A stretch of 14,637 nucleotides of DNA from assembly GCA_046081905.1 (NCBI GenBank), contig JBJTWS010000256.1, forward strand, positions 1-14,637, given 5' to 3'. Numbering within the stretch: position 1 is the first letter of the stretch; each line of letters opens with the position of its first letter. Shown here piece by piece: positions 1 to 7,084 of the stretch. This stretch comes from CBW1002 sp046081905 (lineage in GTDB: Bacteria; Cyanobacteriota; Cyanobacteriia; PCC-6307; Cyanobiaceae). The notes under the pieces were generated by a model. It made no database searches. It saw nothing but the letters and a program-made list of their open reading frames with translations, and was not told the DNA's origin. A program made the translations under genes and the position numbers.

Positions 1-2
1 GG

Positions 3-650
3 CACAGCCTCGGGGTGCTGCGCATCACCCAGTTCAGCGAGCCGGTGCCGGAGCAGGTGCGCCAGGCGATCGCCGACCTCACCGACAAGAACATCGAGGG
101 GCTGATCCTCGATCTGCGCAACAACTCCGGCGGCCTGGTGAGCGCGGGGCTGGCGGTTGCGGACGACCTGCTCGACGGCAGCGTGATCGTGGAGACGGAG
201 GACCGGGCGGGCATCGGCAACCGCCAGCAGGCCCGGCCGGGTCAGCTCTACGCCGGTCCCCTGCTCACCCTGGTGAACGGCGGCACCGCCAGCGCCAGCG
301 AGATCCTGGCGGGGGCCCTGCAGGACCAGGAGCGCAGCCGCCTGGTGGGCAGCGCCACCTTCGGCAAAGGGCTGATCCAGACCCTCGTTCCCCTGGGCGA
401 CGGCAGCGGCCTGGCGGTGACCGTGGCCCGCTACCTCACCCCCGACGGCCGCGACATCCAGAACCTCGGCATCGAGCCCGATCAGCTGCTGCGGGAACCG
501 GAGCCGCTCGAGCCGGGCGGAGAGAACGACAGCTGGCTGGAGGACGCTGAGCGGCTGCTGGTGCAGCAGCTCCAGCAGCTGCCGCAGCCGGCACCGCCGG
601 TGCCCGCACCAGTGCCCGCAACGGTGCCCGGGGACACCAGCAATCCATGA
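3..650 (+). CDS. Carboxyl-terminal processing protease (S41 family), 3' part
   Basis: This is the last 215 residues of a C-terminal processing peptidase; the reading frame is already open at base 3, so the 5' end lies outside the window. The S41 catalytic pair is visible: the serine of GGTASASEIL (codon 291-293) and, 25 residues later, the lysine of TFGKGL, the spacing known from Tsp and CtpA. ILDLRNNSGG, also typical of the family, precedes them. The expected N-terminal signal or anchor and PDZ domain are not in view. The protein ends in a Gln/Pro-rich tail after about residue 180 of the visible part. Cyanobacteria carry several paralogues (CtpA matures PSII D1 on the lumenal side; CtpB and CtpC have other roles), and the fragment does not tell them apart. 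The stop overlaps the next start by 4 bases (ATGA), suggesting translational coupling. Confidence 0.93.
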   Translation, partial: HSLGVLRITQFSEPVPEQVRQAIADLTDKNIEGLILDLRNNSGGLVSAGLAVADDLLDGSVIVETEDRAGIGNRQQARPGQLYAGPLLTLVNGGTASASEILAGALQDQERSRLVGSATFGKGLIQTLVPLGDGSGLAVTVARYLTPDGRDIQNLGIEPDQLLREPEPLEPGGENDSWLEDAERLLVQQLQQLPQPAPPVPAPVPATVPGDTSNP

Positions 651-1900
651 GCGAGCGCACGTACCACGATCCCCTGCACGGGGCGATCCGACTCGAGCGC
701 AACGATCCGTCCGAAGCCCTGGCGATCGCCCTGATCGACTCGGCCCCCTTCCAGCGACTGCGGCGCATCCGCCAGCTGGGGCCCGCCTTCCTCACCTTCC
801 ACGGGGCCGAATCCAGCCGCTTCACCCATTCCCTCGGAGTGCTCCACCTGGCGCGGCTGGCCCTGGAGCGGCTCCGCCGCCTCGATCCGGCCCTGGAGCC
901 GCACCGGCCGGTGCTATATGCCGCGGCCCTGCTGCACGACCTCGGCCATGCGCCCCTGAGCCATACCGGCGAGGAGATGTTCGGCCTGCGCCATGAGCAC
1001 TGGTCGGCGCGGCTGGTGCGGGAGCACCCGGCCCTGCGGGAGCCCCTGGAGGCGGCCGCTGCCGGCAGCGCGGATGCGGTGGCCGACCTGCTGGAGCACG
1101 GGCGGCACGCCCGCCAGGCGGTGGCGGCCCTGGTGAGCAGCCAGCTCGACTGCGACCGGCTCGACTACCTGCTGCGCGACAGCTACAGCGCCGGCACCCG
1201 CTCCGGCCAGCTCGACCTCGAGCGCATCCTCGCGGCCCTCACCCTCGCCCCCGACGGCAGCCTGGCCCTCCATCCCAAGGGCCTGATGGCGGTGGAGCAC
1301 TACCTGGTGGTGCGGCAGCTGATGTACCGGAGCGTGTACAACCACCGCCTCAACGTGGTGTGCAACTGGCTGCTCACCCAGACGATCGCCGTAGCGCGCC
1401 AGCTGGGGCCGCAGCAGATCTTCTGCGATGCGGTGCTGCAGCGCTGGCTGTGGGAGCCGGAGGGGCTGGACCTGGACACCTACCTGGCCAACGACGACAT
1501 CCGCACCGGCTACCACCTCCAGCGCTGGCAGCAGGAGGGCCCCGCGGAGCTGGCCGAACTCTGCGGCCGCCTGCTGGAGCGCCGCCTGTTCAAGGCGGTG
1601 GACGTGAGCGATCTGGGCAACACCCAGCGGCTCGAGCTGCTGGCGGAAACCCAGCACCTGGCGCGGCGGGAGCAGCTGGTGGCGGAGCGGTGCTGCGGCC
1701 TGCACCAGAGCCACAACCGCGGCTACCACCCCTACAAGGGGGGGCTGCGCCTCTGGGATGGGGAGCGCCTCGAGGCGCTGGAAGCCCGCTCCCCCCTGGT
1801 GCGGAGCCTGATCCAGCCCCTGGAGACGGCCTGGTTGATCCATCCGGCCGAGGTGCGCGAGCCGCTGCGGCGGCGGCTCGCAGCCCTGCGCCAGGGCTGA
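647..1900 (+). CDS. HD-domain phosphohydrolase (COG1078 / dNTPase-like)
   Basis: A 417-residue soluble protein of the HD superfamily. Metal-binding residues are visible in order: H61 in RFTHSLGV, H97-D98 in LLHDLGHAPLSH, and the aspartates of LDCDRLDYLLRD (residues 167-178). This arrangement is that of the COG1078 branch, which includes SAMHD1-like and bacterial dNTP triphosphohydrolases. The N-terminal DPLHGAI is also typical of this branch. The likely reaction is hydrolysis of a nucleotide phosphate bond, but the substrate cannot be read from sequence. It begins on the ATG that overlaps the protease stop (ATGA) and is followed 45 bases later by minC, so the three probably share a transcript. 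No truncation or frame problem is seen. Confidence 0.9.
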   Translation: MSERTYHDPLHGAIRLERNDPSEALAIALIDSAPFQRLRRIRQLGPAFLTFHGAESSRFTHSLGVLHLARLALERLRRLDPALEPHRPVLYAAALLHDLGHAPLSHTGEEMFGLRHEHWSARLVREHPALREPLEAAAAGSADAVADLLEHGRHARQAVAALVSSQLDCDRLDYLLRDSYSAGTRSGQLDLERILAALTLAPDGSLALHPKGLMAVEHYLVVRQLMYRSVYNHRLNVVCNWLLTQTIAVARQLGPQQIFCDAVLQRWLWEPEGLDLDTYLANDDIRTGYHLQRWQQEGPAELAELCGRLLERRLFKAVDVSDLGNTQRLELLAETQHLARREQLVAERCCGLHQSHNRGYHPYKGGLRLWDGERLEALEARSPLVRSLIQPLETAWLIHPAEVREPLRRRLAALRQG

Positions 1901-1945
1901 GGGTTGCGCCTAGCGTTCGCGGCCAGCAAGCAGTGCCCGGCACGG

Positions 1946-2632
1946 ATGGCAACGGTGTTCCAGGCGGCCCCCGCTGGCCAGCCCCATCGGCTGATCCTGG
2001 GGGGCGCAGACGAAAGCCTCGGCGACCCGGCGGAGCTCGAGGATGCCCTGGGCCTCGATCCCCCCAGCGGCTGGGTGGAGATCGAGGCAATCGAGCGCCA
2101 CCTGCGTCTGCCGGAGCTGCGGAGCCTGCAGCAGCGCCTGGCGGCGGCGGGCCTGCAGGTGCTGCGGCTGGTGAGCAGCAGCGACGACACCCTGGTGGCC
2201 GCTGCCGCCCTGGGCTGGGAGACCGGCTGGCCCGCCATCCGGCCGGACCCACAGCCGGCCCCAGGGCCTGAAGGGGGAGGGAAGCAACTGCGGATCCACC
2301 GGGGCACCCTGCGGGCGGGCGATCACCTGCAGGCCCTGGGCTCGGTGCTGCTGCTGGGGGATCTCAACCCCGGCGCACGGATCACCGCCGGCGCCGACGT
2401 GCTGGTGTGGGGACGGCTGCGGGGGGTGGCCCATGCCGGCTGCCGCGGCAATGGACAGGCCCGGATCGTGGCGCTGCAGCTGCGCCCGCTGCAGCTCCGC
2501 ATCGCCGCGGCCGTGGCCCGGGGCCCCGAGGAGCAACCACCCACGGGCCTGGCGGAACAGGCGCGGCTGGTGGACGGCACGATCCGGATCGAACCGGCGA
2601 GCCCCCACTGGCCCGGGGCAATCAGCGGTTGA
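1946..2632 (+). CDS. minC: Septum site-determining protein MinC
   Basis: MinC inhibits FtsZ assembly away from mid-cell and is brought to the membrane by MinD. The C-terminal right-handed beta-helix domain (about residues 115-220) is recognisable: HRGTLRAGDHLQALGSVLLL, then GDLNPGARITAGADVLVWG and LRGVAHAG, matching the conserved GDVNPGA/VYGPLRGxAHAG pattern of MinC. The N-terminal part (residues 1-100) is poorly conserved, as is usual in cyanobacteria, and a Pro/Gly linker follows at 100-112. I chose the ATG at 1946 (228 residues); an in-frame TTG at 1904, four bases after the HD gene, would add 14 residues and cannot be excluded. Its 3' end overlaps the convergent chromate transporter gene by 11 bases, and minD does not follow directly. 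Confidence 0.9.
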   Translation: MATVFQAAPAGQPHRLILGGADESLGDPAELEDALGLDPPSGWVEIEAIERHLRLPELRSLQQRLAAAGLQVLRLVSSSDDTLVAAAALGWETGWPAIRPDPQPAPGPEGGGKQLRIHRGTLRAGDHLQALGSVLLLGDLNPGARITAGADVLVWGRLRGVAHAGCRGNGQARIVALQLRPLQLRIAAAVARGPEEQPPTGLAEQARLVDGTIRIEPASPHWPGAISG

Positions 2633-3230
2633 TCACCCCCAGCCCCCCCAGCAGCCCCGCCACCGCCAGGAACCAGAGGGGAGAGAGCCGCGTACGCAGC
2701 ATCAGCACGCACACGATCAGCGACACCACCACCCCCGGCGGGTCGTTGTCGGCGGTGTGGAGGATCTTCAGGCCCACGGCGAAGAGGATGCCGAGGGTGA
2801 TCGGCCCCAGCCCCCGCTCGAAGGCCACCCGCCAGGGAGAGGTGCGGAAACGCTGCCACCCCAGGCAGGCCACCACCATCAGCAGGGTGGAGGGCAGCAG
2901 AATCGCCAGCTCCGCCCCGTAGGCCGAGAGCAGCGCCCAGAAGGGGCCCTCCCGCCAGGCCGCCCCGAGGCCCAGCAGCCCCACGATCATCGAGCTGGGG
3001 CCGGGGGCGGCCTCCGCCAGGGCGTAGAGGTCGGCGAACTGGGCATTGGTGAGCCAGCAGAACTGGTTCACGCTGAGGTGGTGGTATTCCGCCAGCAGGG
3101 TGTTGCCGCCCCCGAGCGAGAACAGGGAGAGCGAGAGGAATTCCCCCACCACCCGCAGCAGATTGCCCAGATCGGTGAGGGAGACAGGCACGCAGGAGGA
3201 GGCGGCCGCTCCGGGGGGAAGCAGGATCAC
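2622..3230 (-). CDS. Chromate transporter family protein, second half-subunit
   Basis: A 202-residue membrane protein of the CHR family, corresponding to one half of a full-length ChrA. The signature is present: FSLGGGNTLL (residues 37-46), AAPGPSSMIVGLLG (74-87), then several hydrophobic helices and a hydrophobic C-terminus. Short-chain CHR proteins are encoded as adjacent pairs that probably form a heterodimer; known members export chromate, but the substrate here is unproven. The GTG at 3230 overlaps the stop of the upstream partner (GTGA, 3227-3230), which is why I chose it. An in-frame GTG at 3191 would remove 13 weakly conserved residues. The 3' end overlaps minC tail to tail by 11 bases, leaving no room for a separate terminator. 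Confidence 0.86.
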   Translation of the reverse strand: MILLPPGAAASSCVPVSLTDLGNLLRVVGEFLSLSLFSLGGGNTLLAEYHHLSVNQFCWLTNAQFADLYALAEAAPGPSSMIVGLLGLGAAWREGPFWALLSAYGAELAILLPSTLLMVVACLGWQRFRTSPWRVAFERGLGPITLGILFAVGLKILHTADNDPPGVVVSLIVCVLMLRTRLSPLWFLAVAGLLGGLGVINR

Positions 3231-3838
3231 GGCGGCGGGGGAGGGGCGGGCTCCGGAGAGCGGCGGGGCCAGTACCAGGCCATCGCCAGGGGGCCGAGCA
3301 CCAGCACCACGGGCACCAGGCGCACATGACCCACGGCCATGGCCAGGAAGGTGAGGGCGGCCAGCAGCAGGGCGACCCGGTCGCGGAGGTACTGGTGCAG
3401 GATCTTGAAGCCCATCGACAGGGCCATGCCCGCCGCGGCCGCCACCACGCCGTCGAGCACCCGATCCACCGCCGGCAGGCTGTGCCAGCGGAAGTAGGCC
3501 AGCCCCACCAGCATCAGCAAGGTGAAGGGGAGCAGGAGCATGCCGGCCAGGGCCACCAGGGCCCCCGGCAGCCCCCTGAAGGTGGTGCCGATGTAAACGG
3601 CCATGTTGATCTGGTTCGGCCCCGGGAAGAGGCGCGCCACCGTGAGCCCCGTGAGGAAGGCCTCGTTGCTCATCCAGCGGCGCCGCTCCACCACGATCCT
3701 CTGGCTCCAGGCCGAGAGCCCGCCGCCGAAGGAGGAGAGGGCCACCTGCAGCATCCCCGTGAAGAGCTCCCGCAGGTCCGGCGGGGGCGCCAGGGGGAGA
3801 TCGTCGGCGGGGGGATGGGTGGGAGAGGGCGCACCCAT
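3227..3838 (-). CDS. Chromate transporter family protein, first half-subunit
   Basis: A 203-residue CHR-family half-transporter. It starts with a Pro-rich cytoplasmic leader (1-20), then LFTGMLQVALSSFGGGLSAW (residues 25-44) and FPGPNQINMAVYIG (71-84), the GPxQxNxAxxxG motif of ChrA N-terminal halves. Hydrophobic helices follow at about 90-115, 127-147, 155-170 and 172-190, and the protein ends in a Pro-rich tail. It presumably pairs with the next gene to form the transporter; oxyanion export is inferred from family membership only. Its ATG shares one base with the stop of the phospholipase D-like gene (TGATG), and its stop overlaps the next start, so the three genes look translationally coupled. 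Confidence 0.88.
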   Translation of the reverse strand: MGAPSPTHPPADDLPLAPPPDLRELFTGMLQVALSSFGGGLSAWSQRIVVERRRWMSNEAFLTGLTVARLFPGPNQINMAVYIGTTFRGLPGALVALAGMLLLPFTLLMLVGLAYFRWHSLPAVDRVLDGVVAAAAGMALSMGFKILHQYLRDRVALLLAALTFLAMAVGHVRLVPVVLVLGPLAMAWYWPRRSPEPAPPPPP

Positions 3839-4848
3839 CAGTCGTGCACGAAGTGGGGGTCGGGCGGCAGCTCGCCCGCCTCATGCAGGCTGGGATCGAG
3901 GGGATCGGGGGCGTCGTAGCGGATGGCGGCCTTCCAATCGGCCTCGAAGACCTGCCGCAGCCGCTTCACCACCGCCGGCGCATCGCTCTCGATGCCCAGT
4001 TCCCGGCGCAGGTCGAAGGCGCTGCGGTCGATGTTCATCGAGCCGGTCTGGGCGAAGCTGCCATCTACGAGGATCAGCTTGGCGTGGAGCTTGAGGTGCT
4101 TCTGCCGGCGCACCTTCACCCCGAAGCGCTGCATCACCCGCAGGGAGGAAAAGGTGTCGTAGATGTCCCAGTCGCTGATGCCGTGCTTGCCGCCGCAGAG
4201 CACCCGCACCTTCACCCCCCGCTCCCGGGCCGAGACGATCCGCTCGAGGATCACCGCATCCACGAACTTGGGGTGCTGAATCCAGAGGGTCTCGAGGGCC
4301 AGATCCACGATCCGCGCCATCTGGCCGCGGCTGTGCATGCTGCTCCACACCAGCCCCACCGCCAGGTCCGGCTCGAAGAAGGTGCGGTTCCAGTCGGCCT
4401 CAAACCCCGCGATCACCTGCTCCACCGCGGCTGGAGCGTGGGTCACGACGCCGTAGTCGCGGGTCTGGGTGAAGTACTTGTCAGAGAGGTTGAAGGTGGC
4501 GATCAGGGCGCAGTCGTGGTCCACCACCAGCGACTTCTCATGGGTCACCGGGAAGGCCTCGCTGGTCCAGGCCACGCCGATCCCCCACCCCTGCAGCCGG
4601 GTGAAGGTGGCATCGTTCCAGCGGTCGCCGCCAGAGGTGTGGGGATTGAGCATCACCCGCACGTTCACCCCCCGCTGGTGGGCCGCCAGCAGCGCCTGCT
4701 CCACCACCTCCGACTGGAGCTTGAACTGCTTGAGCCGCAGCTCGGAGCGGGCCTGCTCGATCAGGGCCACCACCGCTTCGGCGCCGTCGTCGGGCATCAC
4801 CAGCAGGCGCTGATGGCTGCGGATCGGCAGCGGTGTCGACTCAGCCAC
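3838..4848 (-). CDS. Phospholipase D-like protein with two HKD motifs
   Basis: A 336-residue PLD-superfamily protein with two complete HxKxxxxD motifs: HEKSLVVD (H103, K105, D110) and HAKLILVD (H255, K257, D262), each followed by a family-typical stretch (TFNLSD; GSMNIDRSAF). In this superfamily the two histidines act together to make and resolve a phospho-enzyme intermediate. Members include cardiolipin synthases, phosphatidyltransferases and nucleases. No transmembrane segment or signal peptide is seen, unlike ClsA, so ClsB-like or other cytoplasmic activity is possible and the substrate is open. It starts with GTG at 4848; the next Met in frame is residue 18. It is the first gene of the minus-strand cassette leading into the chromate-type transporter, a pairing I do not recognise as a known functional unit. 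Confidence 0.88.
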   Translation of the reverse strand: MAESTPLPIRSHQRLLVMPDDGAEAVVALIEQARSELRLKQFKLQSEVVEQALLAAHQRGVNVRVMLNPHTSGGDRWNDATFTRLQGWGIGVAWTSEAFPVTHEKSLVVDHDCALIATFNLSDKYFTQTRDYGVVTHAPAAVEQVIAGFEADWNRTFFEPDLAVGLVWSSMHSRGQMARIVDLALETLWIQHPKFVDAVILERIVSARERGVKVRVLCGGKHGISDWDIYDTFSSLRVMQRFGVKVRRQKHLKLHAKLILVDGSFAQTGSMNIDRSAFDLRRELGIESDAPAVVKRLRQVFEADWKAAIRYDAPDPLDPSLHEAGELPPDPHFVHD

Positions 4849-5003
4849 GGGAGAGGGGCCCGAGGACCCGGGGGAGGCACCCCGTTCTATCCGGAGATCG
4901 TCCGGCAGGCGACCCCTTCGGTCCGGCCCGGCTCACCGGGGCGGAGCCAGCAGACCGTGGCACTTTTCAGGGGACTTAACCTGCGCCAACGCCAGCCAGT
5001 GCC
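4849..5003. promoter_or_regulatory. Divergent intergenic region between the PLD-like gene and minD
   Basis: This 155-base gap is the only gene-free stretch upstream of both minD (+) and the PLD-transporter cassette (-), so it should hold promoters for both. The base composition falls towards its right end, where TGGCACTTTTCAGGGGACTT lies 24-43 bases before the minD GTG. No convincing -35/-10 pair was found on either strand. A short inverted repeat CCGGA-GATCG-TCCGG lies near 4890-4905 and is too weak to interpret. Confidence 0.4.
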
Positions 5004-5822
5004 GTGACCGCCGCCTCAACGCGCATCATCCTGATCTGCTCCGGCAAGGGCGGGGTGGGGAAAACGACCCTCACCGCCAACCTGGGCATCGCCCTGGCCC
5101 GGCAGGGATCCCGCACCGCCGTGCTCGATGCCGATTTCGGCCTGCGCAACCTCGACCTGCTGCTGGGCCTCGAGAACCGGATCGTCTACACCGCCCAGGA
5201 GGTGCTGGCCGAGACCTGCCGGCTCGAGCAGGCCCTGGTGAAGCACAAGCAGGAACCCAACCTGGCGCTGCTGCCGGCGGGCAATCCGCGGATGCTGGAG
5301 TGGCTCACGCCGGAGGACATGAAGCGGATCGTGGCCCTGCTGGCCGAGCGCTTCGACACCGTTCTGATCGACTGCCCCGCCGGCATCGAGGACGGCTTCC
5401 GCAACGCCGCCGCCGCCTCCCGGGAGGCGATCGTGGTCACCACCCCGGAGGTGTCCGCCGTGCGGGACGCCGACCGGGTGATCGGCCTGCTCAACACCCA
5501 GGGCATCCAGCCGATCCAGCTGGTGCTCAACCGGGTGCGGCCGAAGATGATGGAGAACCAGGAGATGCTGGCGGTGAACGATGTCACCGACATCCTCGCC
5601 CTGCCCCTGCTGGGGCTGGTGCTGGAGGACGAGCAGGTGATCGTGTCCACCAACCGGGGCGAACCGCTCACCCTGAATGGCAACGGCTCGCCGGCAGCGA
5701 AGGCCTACCACAACATCGCCCGGCGGCTGCGGGGGGAAAACGTGCCGCTGATGGATCCAGCAAAGGAGGGCAAGGGCCTCCGGGCCCGCCTCGGCCGCCT
5801 CATGCAGACCCGGATCTTCTGA
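5004..5822 (+). CDS. minD: Septum site-determining protein MinD
   Basis: MinD is the membrane-cycling ATPase that recruits MinC and is released by MinE. The 272-residue product has the deviant Walker A GKGGVGKTT (14-22) with signature lysine K15 and K20, the switch I region LDADFGLRNLDLLLG (41-55), and Walker B VLIDCPAG (120-127). The C-terminal GLRARLGRLMQTRIF is an amphipathic helix fitting the membrane-targeting sequence. Length matches the family. Translation begins at a GTG at 5004; no strong ribosome binding site precedes it. minE follows after 4 bases. minC is not adjacent but lies 2.4 kb upstream on the same strand, beyond an opposite-strand cassette, so minDE probably has its own promoter. 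Confidence 0.97.
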   Translation: MTAASTRIILICSGKGGVGKTTLTANLGIALARQGSRTAVLDADFGLRNLDLLLGLENRIVYTAQEVLAETCRLEQALVKHKQEPNLALLPAGNPRMLEWLTPEDMKRIVALLAERFDTVLIDCPAGIEDGFRNAAAASREAIVVTTPEVSAVRDADRVIGLLNTQGIQPIQLVLNRVRPKMMENQEMLAVNDVTDILALPLLGLVLEDEQVIVSTNRGEPLTLNGNGSPAAKAYHNIARRLRGENVPLMDPAKEGKGLRARLGRLMQTRIF

Positions 5823-5826
5823 AGCG

Positions 5827-6126
5827 ATGACCCTGCGCGACTTCATCAACCGGCTGCTGGGGCGCCAGCCCGCCAGCGCCACCATGGCCCGCGAACGGCT
5901 GCAGCTGGTGCTCGCCCACGACCGCAGCGACCTCAACCCGGAGCTGCTCGAGAAGATGCGGCGCGAGATCCTCGAGGTGGTGTCCCGCTACGTGGAGATC
6001 GACGTGGAAGGCGGCGATGTGAGCCTCGAAACCGAGGACCGGGTCACCGCCCTGGTGGCCAACCTACCGATCAAGCGGGCCCGCCCGGCGCCGCTGGCCG
6101 CCGCCACCGAGGCCCTGGAGGGCTGA
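5827..6126 (+). CDS. minE: Cell division topological specificity factor MinE
   Basis: A 99-residue MinE. The N-terminal membrane-binding and anti-MinCD part reads MTLRDFINRLLG followed by MARERLQLVLAHDR (residues 20-33), the conserved segment that stimulates MinD ATPase. The topological specificity part follows: ELLEKMRREILEVVSRYVEI (39-58), then VEGGDVSLETEDRVTALVANLPIKR, closing the typical alpha/beta fold. A 16-residue Ala-rich tail extends beyond the conserved core. It starts 4 bases after minD, so the two are almost certainly cotranscribed. Both functional halves appear intact. Confidence 0.97.
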   Translation: MTLRDFINRLLGRQPASATMARERLQLVLAHDRSDLNPELLEKMRREILEVVSRYVEIDVEGGDVSLETEDRVTALVANLPIKRARPAPLAAATEALEG

Positions 6127-6170
6127 GGGTCGGCGCGGGGGAATCCTCCCGGCAGTTGCCCCTGGCTCCG

Positions 6171-6407
6171 ATGCTCTCCCCCTGCCCCGCGCCGGCGCGC
6201 GCCACCGCCGCACAGCCGCTCGATCCCTTCACCCCGGCGGAGCAGCGGGTGCTGCAGCAGCTGCTCTGCGGCTTCAGCAACAAGGGCATCGCCGCGGTGC
6301 TGGTGGTGAGTCCCCGCACGGTGGAGAGCCACGTGTCGAACCTGCTGGCCAAGACCGGCTGCCGCAACCGCACCCAGCTGCTGCTCTGGGCCCTGGGGGA
6401 GCGATAA
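6171..6407 (+). CDS. Stand-alone LuxR/NarL-type helix-turn-helix regulator
   Basis: A 78-residue protein made almost only of a LuxR-type DNA-binding domain: FTPAEQRVLQQLLCGFSNKG (20-39) and VSPRTVESHVSNLLAKTGCR (46-65), with RTQLLLWALG closing helix 4. There is no receiver or ligand domain, so any signal must be sensed by this short protein or a partner. The architecture resembles small cyanobacterial regulators such as PedR (Ssl0564), which responds to photosynthetic redox state through a cysteine; cysteines here are C5, C33 and C64, but orthology is not established. I chose ATG 6171; an in-frame TTG at 6156 would add five residues. It lies 44 bases after minE, possibly in the same transcript, and ends 22 bases before a tRNA gene. 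Confidence 0.82.
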   Translation: MLSPCPAPARATAAQPLDPFTPAEQRVLQQLLCGFSNKGIAAVLVVSPRTVESHVSNLLAKTGCRNRTQLLLWALGER

Positions 6408-6429
6408 GCTCAGCCGGGGTCAGCCCCGC

Positions 6430-6501
6430 GCCGGCTTAGCTCAGCGGTAGAGCAGCGCTTTTGTAAAGCGAAGGCCATCGGTTCAAATCCGTTAGCCGGC
6501 T
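6430..6501 (+). tRNA. tRNA-Thr (anticodon TGT)
   Basis: The 72-base cloverleaf folds as follows. The acceptor GCCGGCT pairs with AGCCGGC. The D stem GCTC/GAGC encloses AGCGGTA. The anticodon loop TTTGTAA gives anticodon TGT. The T arm holds TTCAAAT. T is the discriminator base and CCA is not encoded. The outermost pair of the anticodon stem is a G-A mismatch and one T-T mismatch lies in the T stem; neither is disabling. The last ten bases are also the 3' end of the STAS gene on the opposite strand. Confidence 0.96.
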
Positions 6502-6839
6502 TCCCGGGCCGCGGCCTCGAGCTGCCGCAGGCAGTCGTCGCTGCTGCTGAACACCGTGAACACCCCGATCGTGCCGGTGGTTTCCAGGATCATGCGCAGC
6601 TGGCTGCAGAGGCTGCACAGGTAGAGGTCGTAGCCCTGGCTCCGCAGCCGTTTGAGGGCGGAGATCAGGCAGGCGAAACCGCTGCTGTCGAGGAACGTCA
6701 CGGCCGTGAAATCGATCAGCACCGAGCGGGGATCGCCGGCCATCAGGCTGAGGATCCGGTCGCGCAGATCCGCGCCGGTATCGGCGTTGAGAAAGCCCAC
6801 CGGCCGCAGGATGTGGAGCGCCGGAGCGGAGGGCGGCAT
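6492..6839 (-). CDS. STAS-domain anti-sigma factor antagonist (SpoIIAA-like)
   Basis: A 115-residue single STAS domain. The core reads SVLIDFTAVTFLDSSGFACL (39-58), matching the beta-strand and phosphorylation site of SpoIIAA/RsbV-type antagonists; the second serine of DSSG (S53) is the expected target of a partner kinase. Such proteins bind anti-sigma kinases or otherwise relay partner switching; neither a kinase nor a PP2C phosphatase is in the window. I chose ATG 6839 (MPPSAPALHILRPVGFLNAD) because the frame upstream, though open to 7112, has no domain-like content. The TAA stop (6494-6492) lies inside the tRNA-Thr gene on the other strand. It is divergent from a CBS-EAL gene, hinting at a shared signalling locus. 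Confidence 0.82.
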   Translation of the reverse strand: MPPSAPALHILRPVGFLNADTGADLRDRILSLMAGDPRSVLIDFTAVTFLDSSGFACLISALKRLRSQGYDLYLCSLCSQLRMILETTGTIGVFTVFSSSDDCLRQLEAAAREAG

Positions 6840-7084
6840 GCCGGAGCGGGTGGGCCAGGCCCCCACCATGCCGCAGCCGCGACCGGCCGTCATCGCGCCC
6901 GCTGCCGCGGTCGAGCGGCTGGCCCTGGCGGGACACCGGCTCGCGGCGACGCCATGCGGGCAGCCGATCGTCTGGGCAGGAGGATGCTGAACTGAGGATC
7001 GATCCTGCGCAAACTGGACCGGGCGTGCCCCCGCTGGCGCTTTCCCCCAAGAGGCAAGCCCGGAGACGATCCCCGCCCACGCCG
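6840..7084. promoter_or_regulatory. Divergent region between the STAS gene and the CBS-EAL gene
   Basis: This 245-base gap separates two divergent signalling genes and presumably holds promoters for both. It contains a perfect 12-base palindrome AGGATCGATCCT (6995-7006) about 80 bases before the CBS-EAL start. AGGAGG directly abuts an ATG at 6973, but that frame closes after three codons. An in-frame GTG at 7025 could start the CBS-EAL protein earlier. No clear -35/-10 pair was assigned. Confidence 0.35.

Noticed and set aside
65..730. Two GGCGATCGCC sites (65-74 and 721-730), resembling the cyanobacterial HIP1 repeat GCGATCGC.
   Set aside because: Only two perfect cores were found in the window, which is about the chance level at this GC content, so no HIP1 enrichment is claimed.
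3844..5007. A 387-codon open frame on the plus strand antisense to the PLD-like gene, and many other long antisense frames (for example 914-1843, 9593-10627, 10912-12045).
   Set aside because: At this GC content stop codons are rare in non-coding frames; these frames are His/Gln/Arg/Pro-rich, lack domains, and oppose well-recognised genes.
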